A stretch of 64,000 nucleotides of DNA from Acidobacteriota bacterium (GCA_025463135.1 JAOAPY010000056.1:1-64000), one strand, 5' to 3'. Shown: positions 16,266-25,023, counted from the first letter of the stretch. The notes: generated by a model not told the origin, from the letters alone. A program made the numbers and translations.

Positions 16266-17683
16266 GAGCTTTGGCCGATCCATACGCAGCAAGAATTCTG
16301 GTGGCGGAAGACGAAGCGAATCTGCGCATGGTTTTGCAGAAGGAGTTGGAGCGTCACGGCTATCGTGTCCAGGTCGCCCCGGATGGCGAAGCCGCACTGC
16401 GCCGGCTCGAAGAAACCAATGTCGACGTTTTGCTTTGCGACATCAACATGCCGCGTATGGATGGTATGGAGCTCTTGCGACGCGTGCACGAACGACCTAA
16501 CCCGCCGGAAGTGATCATGCTCACGGGTCAGGCCACGGTCGAGACCGCCGTCGAGGCGATGAAGCTCGGCGCTTATGACTATCTAACCAAGCCTTACAGC
16601 ATTGTTGAGCTGGATGTGCGCGTGCGTCAGGCCGCGGAAAAGCGGCAACTGCGCGTGGACAATCAGCGCTTGCGCGAACAGTTGGCGCGGCAAACAGCGC
16701 TGCCTGAAATAGTTTCCGTTTCCGATGCGATGAAGGAAGCGGTGCGGTTGGTTTCGCGTGTAGCACCCTCTGATACCTCGGTGCTGATCACGGGGGAGTC
16801 GGGCACGGGCAAGGAACTAATCGCCCAGGCGATTCATCGACTATCGACGCGCGCCCAGGGGTCGTTTATCGATCTCAACTGCGCCGCGTTTCAGGAGTCG
16901 CTGCTGGAATCAGAACTATTTGGTTATGAGGCCGGCGCGTTCTCTGGCGCCAAGGCCCGCAAGCTCGGTCTGGTGGAACTGGCCGATGGTGGTTCGTTGT
17001 TTCTCGATGAAGTGACGGAGCTGCCGGCACAGTTGCAGGCAAAACTTTTGCGAGCAATCGAGACGCGCACTTTTTTCCGTGTCGGCGGCGTGCGTAAAGT
17101 CGAAGTCAATGTGCGGATCATCGCGGCGACAAATCGGAACCTCGAATCTGTGCTGGCTGATGGATCGTTTCGCGCGGATCTTCTTTATCGCATCAACGGG
17201 TTTCAGATCGAACTAAAGGCCCTGCGCGAACGGCCCGAAGATATCGAACCTCTCGCGCGTCATCTGTTGAGAATAGTAGGCGGTACAAATCCTCCTGAGA
17301 TTAATGCCGATGCGCTAAGCGCCATGCGTGCCTATCACTGGCCCGGGAACGTGCGGCAGTTGCGCAACTGTTTGGAGCGGGCAGTGATTCTTGCCAACAA
17401 CGGCCAGATCACTGTCAGTGAGCTGCCGCCGGAAGTCGTAAGAGCGCCGTTTTTGGCGCCACCACCTCCGAGTGTTCCCGCTGCGGCCGGCGCGCCGGTA
17501 GAAACAACCACGGCATCAAACTCAGGTGCGATTTCGCTGCGCGAAGTAGAGCGTCAGCAGATACTCGCCGCTTTGGAACAGACTGGCTGGCATCGCGGCA
17601 AGACTGCAGAGTTGCTCGGCATTTCTCCTTCCACCCTTTATCGCCGCCTGCGCGACTACAACCTCGAACACCGGCTGGTCTAA
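16262..17683 (+). CDS. NtrC-family sigma54-dependent response regulator
   Basis: A 473-residue regulator. It starts at TTG 16262, overlapping the kinase stop by 4 nt (translational coupling); a TTG at 16271 is an alternative. The receiver (~11-125) has Asp60 (LLCDINMPRMDG) and Lys110 (YLTKPYS). The AAA+ domain (~148-385) has Walker A GESGTGKE (178-185), Walker B SLFLDE (245-250) and the sigma54-contact loop GAFSGA (225-230), where GAFTGA is usual; Ser for Thr is a conservative change found in some active members. A C-terminal Fis-type HTH (RGKTAELLGISPSTLYRRL) binds DNA. It is the cognate regulator of the upstream kinase. Target genes are not evident. Confidence 0.94.
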   Translation: MRALADPYAARILVAEDEANLRMVLQKELERHGYRVQVAPDGEAALRRLEETNVDVLLCDINMPRMDGMELLRRVHERPNPPEVIMLTGQATVETAVEAMKLGAYDYLTKPYSIVELDVRVRQAAEKRQLRVDNQRLREQLARQTALPEIVSVSDAMKEAVRLVSRVAPSDTSVLITGESGTGKELIAQAIHRLSTRAQGSFIDLNCAAFQESLLESELFGYEAGAFSGAKARKLGLVELADGGSLFLDEVTELPAQLQAKLLRAIETRTFFRVGGVRKVEVNVRIIAATNRNLESVLADGSFRADLLYRINGFQIELKALRERPEDIEPLARHLLRIVGGTNPPEINADALSAMRAYHWPGNVRQLRNCLERAVILANNGQITVSELPPEVVRAPFLAPPPPSVPAAAGAPVETTTASNSGAISLREVERQQILAALEQTGWHRGKTAELLGISPSTLYRRLRDYNLEHRLV

Positions 17684-17691
17684 TTCGGAGT

Positions 17692-17728
17692 GCGGTGGCA
17701 ATCCCGATTCATCCGGGGGACACCGCTT
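17692..17728 (+). terminator. Possible terminator after NtrC-type gene
   Basis: GCGGTG (17692-17697) pairs with CACCGC (17721-17726), with further CCCG/CGGG pairing inside and a short T-rich tail. It begins 9 nt after the stop codon. Confidence 0.4.
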
Positions 17729-17769
17729 TGGATTTGCTGTCCAGAAGAAGAAGAACTAGCCACTGATTA

Positions 17770-17821
17770 ACGCGGATAAAACGCGGTTCAAATAAAACCC
17801 TTCAGATCCATTTTTATCCGC
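17770..17821. repeat. Small inverted repeat (CGCGGATAAAA type)
   Basis: ACGCGGATAAAA near 17771 is mirrored by TTTTTATCCGCG near 17809. It is embedded in a sequence of the kind that recurs as dispersed repeats (a related GGATAAAGACGGATAA lies at ~54330). Confidence 0.5.
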
Positions 17822-17953
17822 GCGATCCGCCGGGCCCGGGTGCGGGATACACATGACGCGCAATTGGGACGTTGGGCCTCGGACGTGTTTCTGGTGAGCG
17901 CTCGCGAGCCTTAAAGACGGCATTGGGCATTTCATCTCCACAAGACAAAAACA

Positions 17954-17993
17954 AAATCGGCGCGAGTGTGGAGCAACCCACTCGCGCCGATTT
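17954..17993 (-). terminator. Strong intrinsic terminator of the PEP-CTERM gene
   Basis: A perfect 15-bp stem (17954-17968 with 17979-17993, core CGGCGCGAGTG) encloses a 10-nt loop. Read on the minus strand it is followed by TTTTGTTTTTG, 21 bp beyond the stop of the gene at 18015. It may also work on the plus strand (TTTGTTTG follows). Confidence 0.85.
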
Positions 17994-18014
17994 GTTTGTG
18001 CGAAATTCCGTTGG

Positions 18015-18710
18015 TTAGTTTTCGCTGTTGACCTCTGCCTGTTTGCGGCGTCGTTTCTTGAGATACATGCCAGCCAATCCCGAACCCAGCAAGATCATCG
18101 TGGTTGGTTCAGGCACGCTGGTCGGAGCGGTCGTAAAGCTAAACGTGATGCCGTTATTCCAGAAGTGACAGTCGGGATCGAAACCGAATGCAATATTGTT
18201 TCCGTTCTGGAGGTAAGCAGTCAGGGCCGCGAGCTGCGCGCTGTTGAAAGTGATCGTCCAGTCCGTGCCGGTGGTGCCGAAGCTATGCTGGCCCAGGAAA
18301 GTGTTCGCCGTTCCCGGATTTACCAGCGGATTGCTGAGATAGAGGTTCCCGGCAAAGTTGTCCGCAATCTGCGATGGCAAGACGGGTACGCCGGCGGCAT
18401 CCACGAATGAACCCACGCCCGCATTCCGGGCTGAATCCAGCAGGTGCACGAACAGCATGTTGGCGTTCGAATCCCAGTTACTGATGTTATGAAACGTCAG
18501 CGTCGCACCAGTAATTGTCTGGCCGGCGAGGTTCACATTACTGATCTGCCAGGTATAGGCCTCGTGATGATCGAGATTGAATTGGTTTGGCCCGCCGTTG
18601 CCTTGATTGGCGCCGGTCGCGGGCGGTCGGTAGGTGAATGTGTCGGCAAAGGCGGTGGCCGGAATTCCCAGCACCACCAGGGCAATTAGAGATATTAGGG
18701 TCTTTTTCAT
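18015..18710 (-). CDS. PEP-CTERM sorting-domain exoprotein
   Basis: A 231-residue secreted protein with signal peptide (KKTLISLIALVVLGIPATAFA), a beta-rich middle, and a textbook C-terminal sorting tag: VPEPTTM, a hydrophobic helix (ILLGSGLAGMYL) and a basic end (KKRRRK). PEP-CTERM proteins are processed by exosortase/archaeosortase-type enzymes and usually reach the cell surface or exopolysaccharide matrix. No exosortase lies in the window. GGAG sits 13 nt before the ATG at 18710. It is monocistronic, with a strong terminator at 17954-17993. The middle region is not recognised beyond being typical of this anchor class. Confidence 0.9.
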   Translation of the reverse strand: MKKTLISLIALVVLGIPATAFADTFTYRPPATGANQGNGGPNQFNLDHHEAYTWQISNVNLAGQTITGATLTFHNISNWDSNANMLFVHLLDSARNAGVGSFVDAAGVPVLPSQIADNFAGNLYLSNPLVNPGTANTFLGQHSFGTTGTDWTITFNSAQLAALTAYLQNGNNIAFGFDPDCHFWNNGITFSFTTAPTSVPEPTTMILLGSGLAGMYLKKRRRKQAEVNSEN

Positions 18711-18889
18711 TCGTCAGCACTCCGTTTTCGTTGGAATCTCTCAACGGATATAGAGTGCTGATCGAGGTTGGTTTCCAGAATTCCCAGGGGATCCTGGCCT
18801 AACTGTCAATAACCCTGGCAGAGGCGTTGTCGCCTCGGACCGGCGCCGACCGAACGGCTGCCGGCCCGAGCCCTCGTTGGCTCTACGTA

Positions 18890-19510
18890 CTAGACCTTCC
18901 AAACCGTCAAGGCGATGAAGAAGAAGGAGCCGGAAACCTGACGAATTCTAAAGCTATGGCCACCCGCTCCCAACGTGCAGGGATGGGGCTGTACGACCGT
19001 GCCGTTTATCGGCAGAAACCCAAAGCTGGACGAGTCGATAATGCATTCGACCATCGCCGGGCCGCCATAGCTCTGCAGTTCGGCGGTACATATGTAATTT
19101 CCGTTGGCGGGTGCGTTGAAGTAGCAGTTGATTCTTCCCGTCTTTGTTTGCGCCGAACCCCAGAAGTCAAAACCCTTGTCACTAAACCAGGCGCGGCAAT
19201 CAGTCACGCACTTCTTCATATCCGTGAACCCGTCGAAGTGGTCGGCATCCCAAAGATCCAGCCACAGGGCCGTCCCGGTTTTCATGCAAACGGAAAAGGT
19301 GGCGGTCGGCAACCATAGTTTAAAGTCGGCCAGGTTTGGGGTCTTGGCGACGAGTTCTTTCCACCCGGGTGTGGATGCCAGGTTCTTATAAACAATTTTT
19401 GGATCAGTCGTCGGTCCCACTTGCTTGACGGCGGCTACGCGACGAGCATCTTTTTTGAGCGCAAGTGGTTTTTTCGATTCAATCAATTTCAGACGAAACT
19501 CTTTTGCCAT
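18890..19510 (-). CDS. Hypothetical protein, 206 aa
   Basis: ATG at 19510 follows AAGGTAGGTAAATTCA. The N-terminal ~50 residues are Lys-rich and charged (AKEFRLKLIESKKPLALKKD) with no signal peptide. The remainder is rich in Trp, Phe, Gly and Cys (ALWLDLWDADHFDGFTDMKKC, then FSDKGFDFWGSAQTKTGRIN) and looks beta-structured. It lies between secreted-protein genes but seems cytosolic or non-classically exported. No family is recognised. A competing plus-strand frame in the same region has no ribosome-binding site, so the minus-strand reading is preferred. Confidence 0.6.
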   Translation of the reverse strand: MAKEFRLKLIESKKPLALKKDARRVAAVKQVGPTTDPKIVYKNLASTPGWKELVAKTPNLADFKLWLPTATFSVCMKTGTALWLDLWDADHFDGFTDMKKCVTDCRAWFSDKGFDFWGSAQTKTGRINCYFNAPANGNYICTAELQSYGGPAMVECIIDSSSFGFLPINGTVVQPHPCTLGAGGHSFRIRQVSGSFFFIALTVWKV

Positions 19511-19617
19511 TGAATTTACCTACCTTTCGTGTGAAGAGGCGCCGACCGCGAGCGCTGGGAAGGGTCAGCGCGACGTTAAATGAGGTGACGATGCAGCGTA
19601 AAAAAACGCCGGACAGG

Positions 19618-20301
19618 CTACATCGGCAGTCCGTTGTACTGTTGTGCAAAAGTCGCGAGCGTAGCGAATACCTCTTCCGCAGGCAGGGTCGCGCCTGCCT
19701 TGAGGTTAAACGATTGGTAATCGCCGGCGGGCGTGAGCATTAACTTGTTTTCAACACGACGGCCCACGAAGTAGAGGTTGAATGGCGCCACGTGAACAAG
19801 GATTTGCTGCGCATCCGGAGCTGCGTTTCCAGCTTTCCTGGCGCGATCGATCTGCTTTGCAAAGTTAGCCGGTCCAAAGCCCGTGGCTCTCCATTTCCCA
19901 TTTGACTGTTCCACGCTGATCGCGGAGCGCACCTGGTTCTGCACGATAACGGGATAGTAGACCTGATCGATCTCACTCAGCAGCCGATTGGCATCGTCGC
20001 CGGCCTTGTAGGCTTTCAACTGCTCGAGCTTGACCATCGAGGTGCGTAGGGGCGCACCTAACGCAGCGTTGGCGACTTCCTCCGGAGACTCAAAGCCCAG
20101 TTCCTTGTAATTCTGGGCGTTGACCAGTTTGCGGAAGGTCGCAAGCGACTGGTTGGCGGCTGATTGGGCGTCTGTAAACGTTGGCTCTGCCTGCCCTTGA
20201 TTAGACTTTGAGGTAGACCCCTGATCCCGATTGCATGCCTGCACCAGGATGAAGAGTAAGATTACAGACAGCGTGATCAATCCTGCAAACGAACGGCGCA
20301 T
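19618..20301 (-). CDS. Putative lipoprotein, 227 aa
   Basis: ATG at 20301 follows GGAAAGGAGATTCTA. A signal peptide ending in a lipobox (LFILVQAC, Cys23) indicates a lipoprotein. The mature protein starts with a Ser/Gln/Asn-rich linker, then a helical domain (NQSLATFRKLVNAQNYKELG) and a C-terminal part with VAPFNLYFVGRRVENKLML. I recognise no family. It is probably envelope-associated. The remnant of a protease gene sits immediately upstream (20340-20410). Confidence 0.65.
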   Translation of the reverse strand: MRRSFAGLITLSVILLFILVQACNRDQGSTSKSNQGQAEPTFTDAQSAANQSLATFRKLVNAQNYKELGFESPEEVANAALGAPLRTSMVKLEQLKAYKAGDDANRLLSEIDQVYYPVIVQNQVRSAISVEQSNGKWRATGFGPANFAKQIDRARKAGNAAPDAQQILVHVAPFNLYFVGRRVENKLMLTPAGDYQSFNLKAGATLPAEEVFATLATFAQQYNGLPM

Positions 20302-20339
20302 TAGAATCTCCTTTCCAAAAGTGGCACGAGCGTCCGGCC

Positions 20340-20410
20340 CGTGAACCTCGATTGCTTGGTGATGTCATAGAAGTTATCCCAGGTGTGTAACCAGGACCAC
20401 TTACACAAAC
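20340..20410 (-). pseudogene. Remnant of a duplicated C70-like protease gene (3' end)
   Basis: Minus-strand translation gives VSGPGYT in one frame and then HTWDNFYDITKQ in another. Together these match the last residues of the intact protease downstream in coordinates (VSGSGYTHWDDFYDITKK, gene 20473-21039). The two DNA stretches align well by eye over about 50 bp. A tandem copy was apparently deleted down to its 3' end and then frameshifted. No stop or start of its own is kept. Confidence 0.6.
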
Positions 20411-20472
20411 TAACGTCTGTTCCGGAAATCCGCCGAGGCGAACGAGACACAAGCTGAGAATGCTGCCCACGA

Positions 20473-21039
20473 CTACTTCTTTGTAATGTCGTAGAAGTCA
20501 TCCCAATGTGTGTAACCGGATCCACTAACGTAAGCGGTATAAGTGATGATGCGCTGATCGCCGACGTTAGGTGCCCACGGGTCGTTGATATAGACGTAGT
20601 TAGTGCCATCGATGGTGGCGTAACCTCTGGCGACCATCATGTGACCGCCGCCACCGGACCAATGCCATGAATAAGCAATGGGCTTGTTTTTGCAATAGAT
20701 CTGCTCAGTCAACTGGGCCCAGGTCAGAGGCGTGTCGGAGGTCCGAGCTAAACTGAAGTTATACTTGTCGAACTCCGGCCAGCCGCCGTTAATGCAAGCA
20801 TTCGGCACCGGGCTGTGACAGCAATCACTTCTGCCGAATCGCTTGTTGGCTTCGTCGCACTGCTGCACGTCTGTGCCGAGAAAGTCCATGCACATTTCAC
20901 CGCTTGCAGCCCAGCACCACATGCTTGTCTCTTGCGGACGCAGTGTCACAGATAGAGACTTCAACGGCTCGGGGTTGCAGCATCCGGCGAGATACAAAGT
21001 TCCTGCTAAACAGATTGACAGGACAAAACCTCTCATCAT
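20473..21039 (-). CDS. Papain-like cysteine protease lipoprotein (C70/C39-like)
   Basis: A 188-residue lipoprotein with signal sequence and lipobox (TLYLAGC, Cys20). The catalytic pattern fits papain-like C70/C39-type peptidases: Gln and Cys in QETSMWCWAASGEM (WCWAAS carries the nucleophile), His in GGGGHMMVARGY, and Asn/Asp in VYINDPW. Several extra Cys (CCHSPVPNAC) could form disulfides in the periplasm. It is preceded by GAAAGGAGAGCAGA; ATG 21039 or the adjacent ATG 21036 could start. Substrate is unknown; a secreted or surface protease is inferred. A decayed second copy of its 3' end lies at 20340-20410. Confidence 0.8.
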   Translation of the reverse strand: MMRGFVLSICLAGTLYLAGCCNPEPLKSLSVTLRPQETSMWCWAASGEMCMDFLGTDVQQCDEANKRFGRSDCCHSPVPNACINGGWPEFDKYNFSLARTSDTPLTWAQLTEQIYCKNKPIAYSWHWSGGGGHMMVARGYATIDGTNYVYINDPWAPNVGDQRIITYTAYVSGSGYTHWDDFYDITKK

Positions 21040-21404
21040 TCTGCTCTCCTTTCAGAGCGATCTGAATTCAATGTTCGATGGTTCAGGTTGAGCGAGGACG
21101 CTGTGGACACGTTTGTAAGGCTGTCCTAATGCGACGGTCAGGATCGCTCAACGCAACAATGAAAGAACCCAGGGTTCGTAAGGACAAAACGTCAGGACCG
21201 GGCGTTTGGCTGTTTGAGTGCAATAGCTATTCCTCTCCATAGAGCGAGGAAAAAAGGAAGAAGCTGATCGCGATAGCGATGAGTTGCGAACGAGAGGCTA
21301 CAGAAAGGTATCCATATGTAGACACATATCCATATGTAGACACCTGCTACACAAAATTATCCGGCAGCGAAGCGAGGGGAAAAATCGTGTGATGGCTAAG
21401 CCGG
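21040..21404. other. Intergenic region with 18-bp tandem repeat
   Basis: No gene is seen. Two tandem copies of ATCCATATGTAGACAC(AT) occur at 21310-21325 and 21328-21343; each contains the palindrome CATATG. It separates the end of the ligase gene (21405) from the protease promoter. Confidence 0.6.
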
Positions 21405-22985
21405 TTAGCGCTCCTTCAGGCTCTTCTTATCAACTTTGCCGCGGTCATTCTTCGGCAGCGACTCGATGAATTCAATCCAGCGCGGATATTTGTAGAGCGC
21501 GAGGTGTGACTTGACGAATTCTTTGATTTGGGCGGCCACTTCATCAGTAGCATTGTAGCCGGGCCGCAGGACTAAGAACGCCTTTGGCTTGATCAGTCCG
21601 TCGCCTTCTTCGTGCCCGATTACGGCGCATTCAAGCACGGCGTCGTGTTGCAGCAGGCAGTTTTCAATTTCCGCGGGAGCGACGAATACGCCCGAAACTT
21701 TCAGCATGTCGTCCGTGCGACCGTGGTACCAGTAGTAGCCCTCATCGTCGACATGGAACTGGTCGCCGGTGGTGCACCAGTCGCCGGCAAAGGTTTCTTT
21801 TGATTTTTCGTGGGCGTTCCAGTAGCAAAGCGCGGCCGAGTCGCCCTTGATCTTAAGCGTCCCCATGTCGCCGGTGGGCACTTGTTGGCCGCCGGCGTTG
21901 ACAATACTCGCTTCATACCCTGCGACGATGCGACCGAGGCTGCCGAGCCTTACATCTCCAGGGCGGTTTGAAATGTAGATGTGAAACATCTCGGCCGAGC
22001 CGATGCCGTCGTAAATCTCCACGCCAAAAGATTCTTTCCAACGGCTGTACAGTTCGGGGGGCAACGCCTCGCCGGCGGAATAACAGAAGCGCAAACTCGA
22101 AAGGTCACGAGCTGAGCCACCCTCGAGATTCAACATCGAGTTAATCATGGTCGGTACGGTGGTGAGAATGGTTGGGCGGTAATGCTCGATCACTGAAAAG
22201 AGTTTCTCGGGCGTCGATCGTTCTGCAAACAAGGCCGTTGCGCCGCCCACGGCGAAAGGAAAGAGCAGGTTGGTTCCGGTGGCGTAGCCAAAGAATAGCT
22301 TCGGCACCGAAACCGTCAGATCGTGTTCAGAGACGCCAAGCGTTCCTTTTGCATAGACCTCTGTGTTGAACGGCAGATCATGCTGTAGGTGGACCGCGCC
22401 TTTGGGATGGCCGGTTGAACCGGAAGTGAAAAGCCAGATTGCGATGTCATCGCGCGATGTGTCGGCGGCCAGGCAAATACTCGTTTGCGCCGAGACGCAT
22501 TCATCAAAGGAGAGGAACTCAACGCGACTTTGTTGTGGATCGATGCGTTCTTCGTCGACTGTTCCTTGGTTGCGTACGACGAGGACGCCGCGCAGATAGT
22601 CAGAGTCCGCGGCGGCTTCGGCAAATGTTTTCAGAAGGGATTCGTGTACGACCGCCACGCGGGCGCGGGTGTAATCAAGATAGTAACGATAATCATCCGC
22701 CGGCAAGAGCGGGTTGACCATAGTAATCACGGCCCCGATACGCGCGGCGCCGAACCACGTCCAGACAAATTCCGGGCAATCAGGCAGGACCATGAGCACG
22801 CGATTTTCGATATCAAGGCCTAAATCGCGCAGGGCATTGCCGGTCCGGTTTGAAAGACGCGCGACCTCGCCATAGGTCCACGACCGGTCCTCGAAATAAA
22901 GGCAGGTCTTATTTTCTCGACCTTCCTCCAGATTGTGGTAGAGGAAGTAGTCGGCCATGTTGAAGCGTTCGGGGAAGTTGATCAT
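21405..22985 (-). CDS. Benzoate/2-aminobenzoate-CoA ligase family protein
   Basis: A 526-residue ANL-superfamily enzyme. It has the AMP-binding P-loop LFTSGSTGHPKGAVH (~200), SAGEALPPELY, YDGIGSAEMFHIYISN (substrate-pocket region), the hinge GRTDDMLKVSGV, and the C-terminal catalytic Lys in PKNDRGKVDKKSL. Overall it is closest in pattern to benzoate-CoA ligases, which also include 2-aminobenzoate- and 4-hydroxybenzoate-CoA ligases. It would activate the aromatic acid with ATP and CoA. With kynureninase-like and aminobenzoyl-CoA monooxygenase genes nearby, anthranilate is a likely substrate; benzoate would also fit the BoxB/BoxC genes. Specificity cannot be settled by eye. Confidence 0.88.
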   Translation of the reverse strand: MINFPERFNMADYFLYHNLEEGRENKTCLYFEDRSWTYGEVARLSNRTGNALRDLGLDIENRVLMVLPDCPEFVWTWFGAARIGAVITMVNPLLPADDYRYYLDYTRARVAVVHESLLKTFAEAAADSDYLRGVLVVRNQGTVDEERIDPQQSRVEFLSFDECVSAQTSICLAADTSRDDIAIWLFTSGSTGHPKGAVHLQHDLPFNTEVYAKGTLGVSEHDLTVSVPKLFFGYATGTNLLFPFAVGGATALFAERSTPEKLFSVIEHYRPTILTTVPTMINSMLNLEGGSARDLSSLRFCYSAGEALPPELYSRWKESFGVEIYDGIGSAEMFHIYISNRPGDVRLGSLGRIVAGYEASIVNAGGQQVPTGDMGTLKIKGDSAALCYWNAHEKSKETFAGDWCTTGDQFHVDDEGYYWYHGRTDDMLKVSGVFVAPAEIENCLLQHDAVLECAVIGHEEGDGLIKPKAFLVLRPGYNATDEVAAQIKEFVKSHLALYKYPRWIEFIESLPKNDRGKVDKKSLKER

Positions 22986-23179
22986 TTTTTGAAGTCAGTG
23001 CCCCGGATTTTTAGTTTGAAGTCGTAGGACCAAACTTCCAGGGACGGTGTGAAACCGCTGCCTTGGCACTCAATCATAGAACTCACGTCGATGGGCCGAC
23101 GGTAACAATCACTACTTCACGGGCTTCATCGTCAATCTCATAGCCTACACGAGCTCATACTGCGGTCGTTAGCTCCACA

Positions 23180-23500
23180 TTAAATAGCCCCGAGCGCTTC
23201 CGAGATGAACTGCAGCAGCCGCTGCTGATCTTCATCTTCGCTCGGCGAGGTAAAACGCGCGGCAAAGCCAATCTCGTAATCCTGATCAACGACCTCGGCC
23301 CAGACTTTTACGGGCCCGCCTTCCGGCAGTTGAATCTCGAGTCTGAGCAGCTCCTTCGGTTGCACGCGGCCCCCGCTGAGCACAAAGCATCCGTTCAGAC
23401 TCAGGCTGGTAATCGTTGCCTCATTGCGTTCAAGCACACCCTCCCAGGTGGTCGAGAGAGTCACTTCAACTCGTTGAGAGTTTCGTCGATCGTATTGCAT
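23180..23500 (-). CDS. PilZ domain protein
   Basis: A 106-residue single-domain protein. ATG at 23500 follows GGCAGGAGACCG; the longer frame to 23560 has no such site. The c-di-GMP-binding signature is present: YDRRNSQRVEV near the N-terminus (RxxxR type) and SLSLNGCFV (N/D-x-S-x-x-G type) about 35 residues in, where the usual Ser is replaced (LNG in place of xSxxG). It may therefore bind c-di-GMP weakly or act as a protein-binding PilZ. It lies between the ligase and the tryptophan dioxygenase genes with no obvious link to catabolism. Confidence 0.85.
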   Translation of the reverse strand: MQYDRRNSQRVEVTLSTTWEGVLERNEATITSLSLNGCFVLSGGRVQPKELLRLEIQLPEGGPVKVWAEVVDQDYEIGFAARFTSPSEDEDQQRLLQFISEALGAI

Positions 23501-23623
23501 CGGTCTCCTGCCAAAGGGTGTCGAACGCGGTGTGGACTTCAGTCGAAATTTTCTCACCAAACCAAAAACCCAACTGAAATCGGTGCTCTAAACACCTGTA
23601 ATCAAAGTCTATTCCTCTGAACA

Positions 23624-24487
23624 CTAAGTTGAATTACCGGCAAACGGACAGCCGCCTTCACCGTGATTGAGATCGAGATACGTGCGCGCTTCCCAAAGTT
23701 CCGGGAAGAATTTCTTGTCCAGCGTGGTGCGCAGATATCCGATTCCTTCAGAGCCACCCGTGCCGCGTTTCGCTCCCACCATGCGCTCGACCATTTTTAT
23801 ATGATGCGAGCGCCACAACGAGAAGTATTCGTCATGCTCCAAAAGCGCTTCCTGAAGTTTGAATTCTTCGTATCGCCCTTCAAAGTGAGTCAGCAGTTCG
23901 AGCACCGCGCGCGTCCGTTTGCCATAACGCTTTTTACGTTCGGCTTCATCAATCCCAACTTCATCCAGGGGGGCATCGAGACCCTGACGTTGCAGCAAGT
24001 TGTAAAAGGCGTCGGCCAACGTAGGTTCTGCCAAGCGCGCCGCCAGACGCTCATTCGCGAAGGCATCTTCGGCAAACGCGCGCAGGATGTTGTCATCCTT
24101 CAGACCGGAGGCAAATTCAATCTCGCGAAACTGCATTGACTGAAAGCCGCTGGCGGGATTTAGCTGGTCCCGAAATTCAAGAAAGCTGATCGGCGACATC
24201 GTCTCGAGAATGTGAATTTGATTGACGAGAAGTTTCTCTATTTCGACTATGCGACGCACCGCACGTTCTGCCGCAGCCGCCCGGTCCTGATCCATGAATG
24301 CGATCGTCGCATCGATTTCCTGCAGGATCACTTTGAACCAAAGCTCATAAGCCTGGTGGATCGTAATGAACAGCAGCTCATCGTGATGTACAGGATCAGA
24401 ACGACAATCCTGCAGGCCGATCAAATCCTGGACGCGAAGGTATTTGTTGTAAGAAAGGACTGATTTCCGGCCGTACTCGTTAGGCAT
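23624..24487 (-). CDS. kynA: Tryptophan 2,3-dioxygenase
   Basis: A 287-residue heme enzyme that opens the indole ring of L-tryptophan to N-formylkynurenine. Family motifs are clear: HHDELLFITIHQAYELWFK near residue 35 (substrate-contact region), SGFQSMQFREIE, WRSHHIKMVERMVG containing the proximal heme His, and GTGGSEGIGYLR, the flexible loop. Length matches bacterial homologues. It is the first step of the kynurenine pathway. A kynureninase-like gene lies just upstream in transcription direction beyond a HicBA module. No formamidase (kynB) is visible in the window, so that step must be encoded elsewhere or be done by another hydrolase. Confidence 0.95.
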   Translation of the reverse strand: MPNEYGRKSVLSYNKYLRVQDLIGLQDCRSDPVHHDELLFITIHQAYELWFKVILQEIDATIAFMDQDRAAAAERAVRRIVEIEKLLVNQIHILETMSPISFLEFRDQLNPASGFQSMQFREIEFASGLKDDNILRAFAEDAFANERLAARLAEPTLADAFYNLLQRQGLDAPLDEVGIDEAERKKRYGKRTRAVLELLTHFEGRYEEFKLQEALLEHDEYFSLWRSHHIKMVERMVGAKRGTGGSEGIGYLRTTLDKKFFPELWEARTYLDLNHGEGGCPFAGNST

Positions 24488-24552
24488 AAGAATGGGTTAA
24501 TCGTTCTGTTTACACTCGATACTGATTCATACCATTTGAAGGGAGGAGTGGG

Positions 24553-24765
24553 TCATAAGTCTTTCGGCTCAAGGCCAGTGTGTTTGGCAATTCGCGCCAG
24601 CATTTTTGGGCCCACTTCATCTCTATCATGAAAAGCAAAGACTACATCCGGCCAACCTGGACGGGAGAGGATTCTATGGGAACTCGATTCGCGCTTAATA
24701 CTCCACCCGATGCGGAGGAGAGCGGCGATAACGCGCCTGGCCTTGGCTGAGGACCACTGGCTCAT
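24553..24765 (-). CDS. hicA: HicA-type mRNA interferase toxin
   Basis: A 70-residue protein with the HicA double-stranded RNA-binding-like fold: SAKARRVIAALLRIGW, then SSHRIL containing the conserved catalytic His, VVFAFHDRDEVG, and a C-terminal helix (KMLARIAKHTGL). HicA toxins cleave mRNA and are neutralised by HicB. Its start overlaps the end of the antitoxin gene by 4 nt, so the two are translationally coupled. The HicB-first order is the less common arrangement. Confidence 0.88.
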   Translation of the reverse strand: MSQWSSAKARRVIAALLRIGWSIKRESSSHRILSRPGWPDVVFAFHDRDEVGPKMLARIAKHTGLEPKDL

Positions 24766-24968
24766 GCGGCAGCAAAGGAAATTGTTACGAACTCGGGAGT
24801 GCTTTCGGCTCGTTCAAGGCGATCTGCCAGCACACGCAGAGCCAGGGCTTGGGCCTTCGCAATTGCCTCATCGGAGGTCTGACCATACGCAAGCACGCCT
24901 GGAAGTTCCAGCACCTCGGCGAGCCATCGGCCATCGTCCTCACGCTCAAATTCGACGGTAAATGTCAT
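24762..24968 (-). CDS. hicB: HicB-type antitoxin
   Basis: A 68-residue HicB-fold protein: TFTVEFEREDDGRWLAEVLE, the conserved PGV, GQTSDEAIAKAQALALRVLAD. It lacks the C-terminal HTH or ribbon-helix-helix domain that many HicB proteins use for autoregulation, so it is probably a minimal antitoxin. It sits upstream of and overlaps hicA. The module lies between kynA and the kynureninase-like gene, an insertion within a catabolic cluster. Confidence 0.88.
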   Translation of the reverse strand: MTFTVEFEREDDGRWLAEVLELPGVLAYGQTSDEAIAKAQALALRVLADRLERAESTPEFVTISFAAA

Positions 24969-25023
24969 ATTGTTTCACCTCGCGGCAATCCTATCATGGG
25001 ATGGCTGGGCGCATTCGACAATC

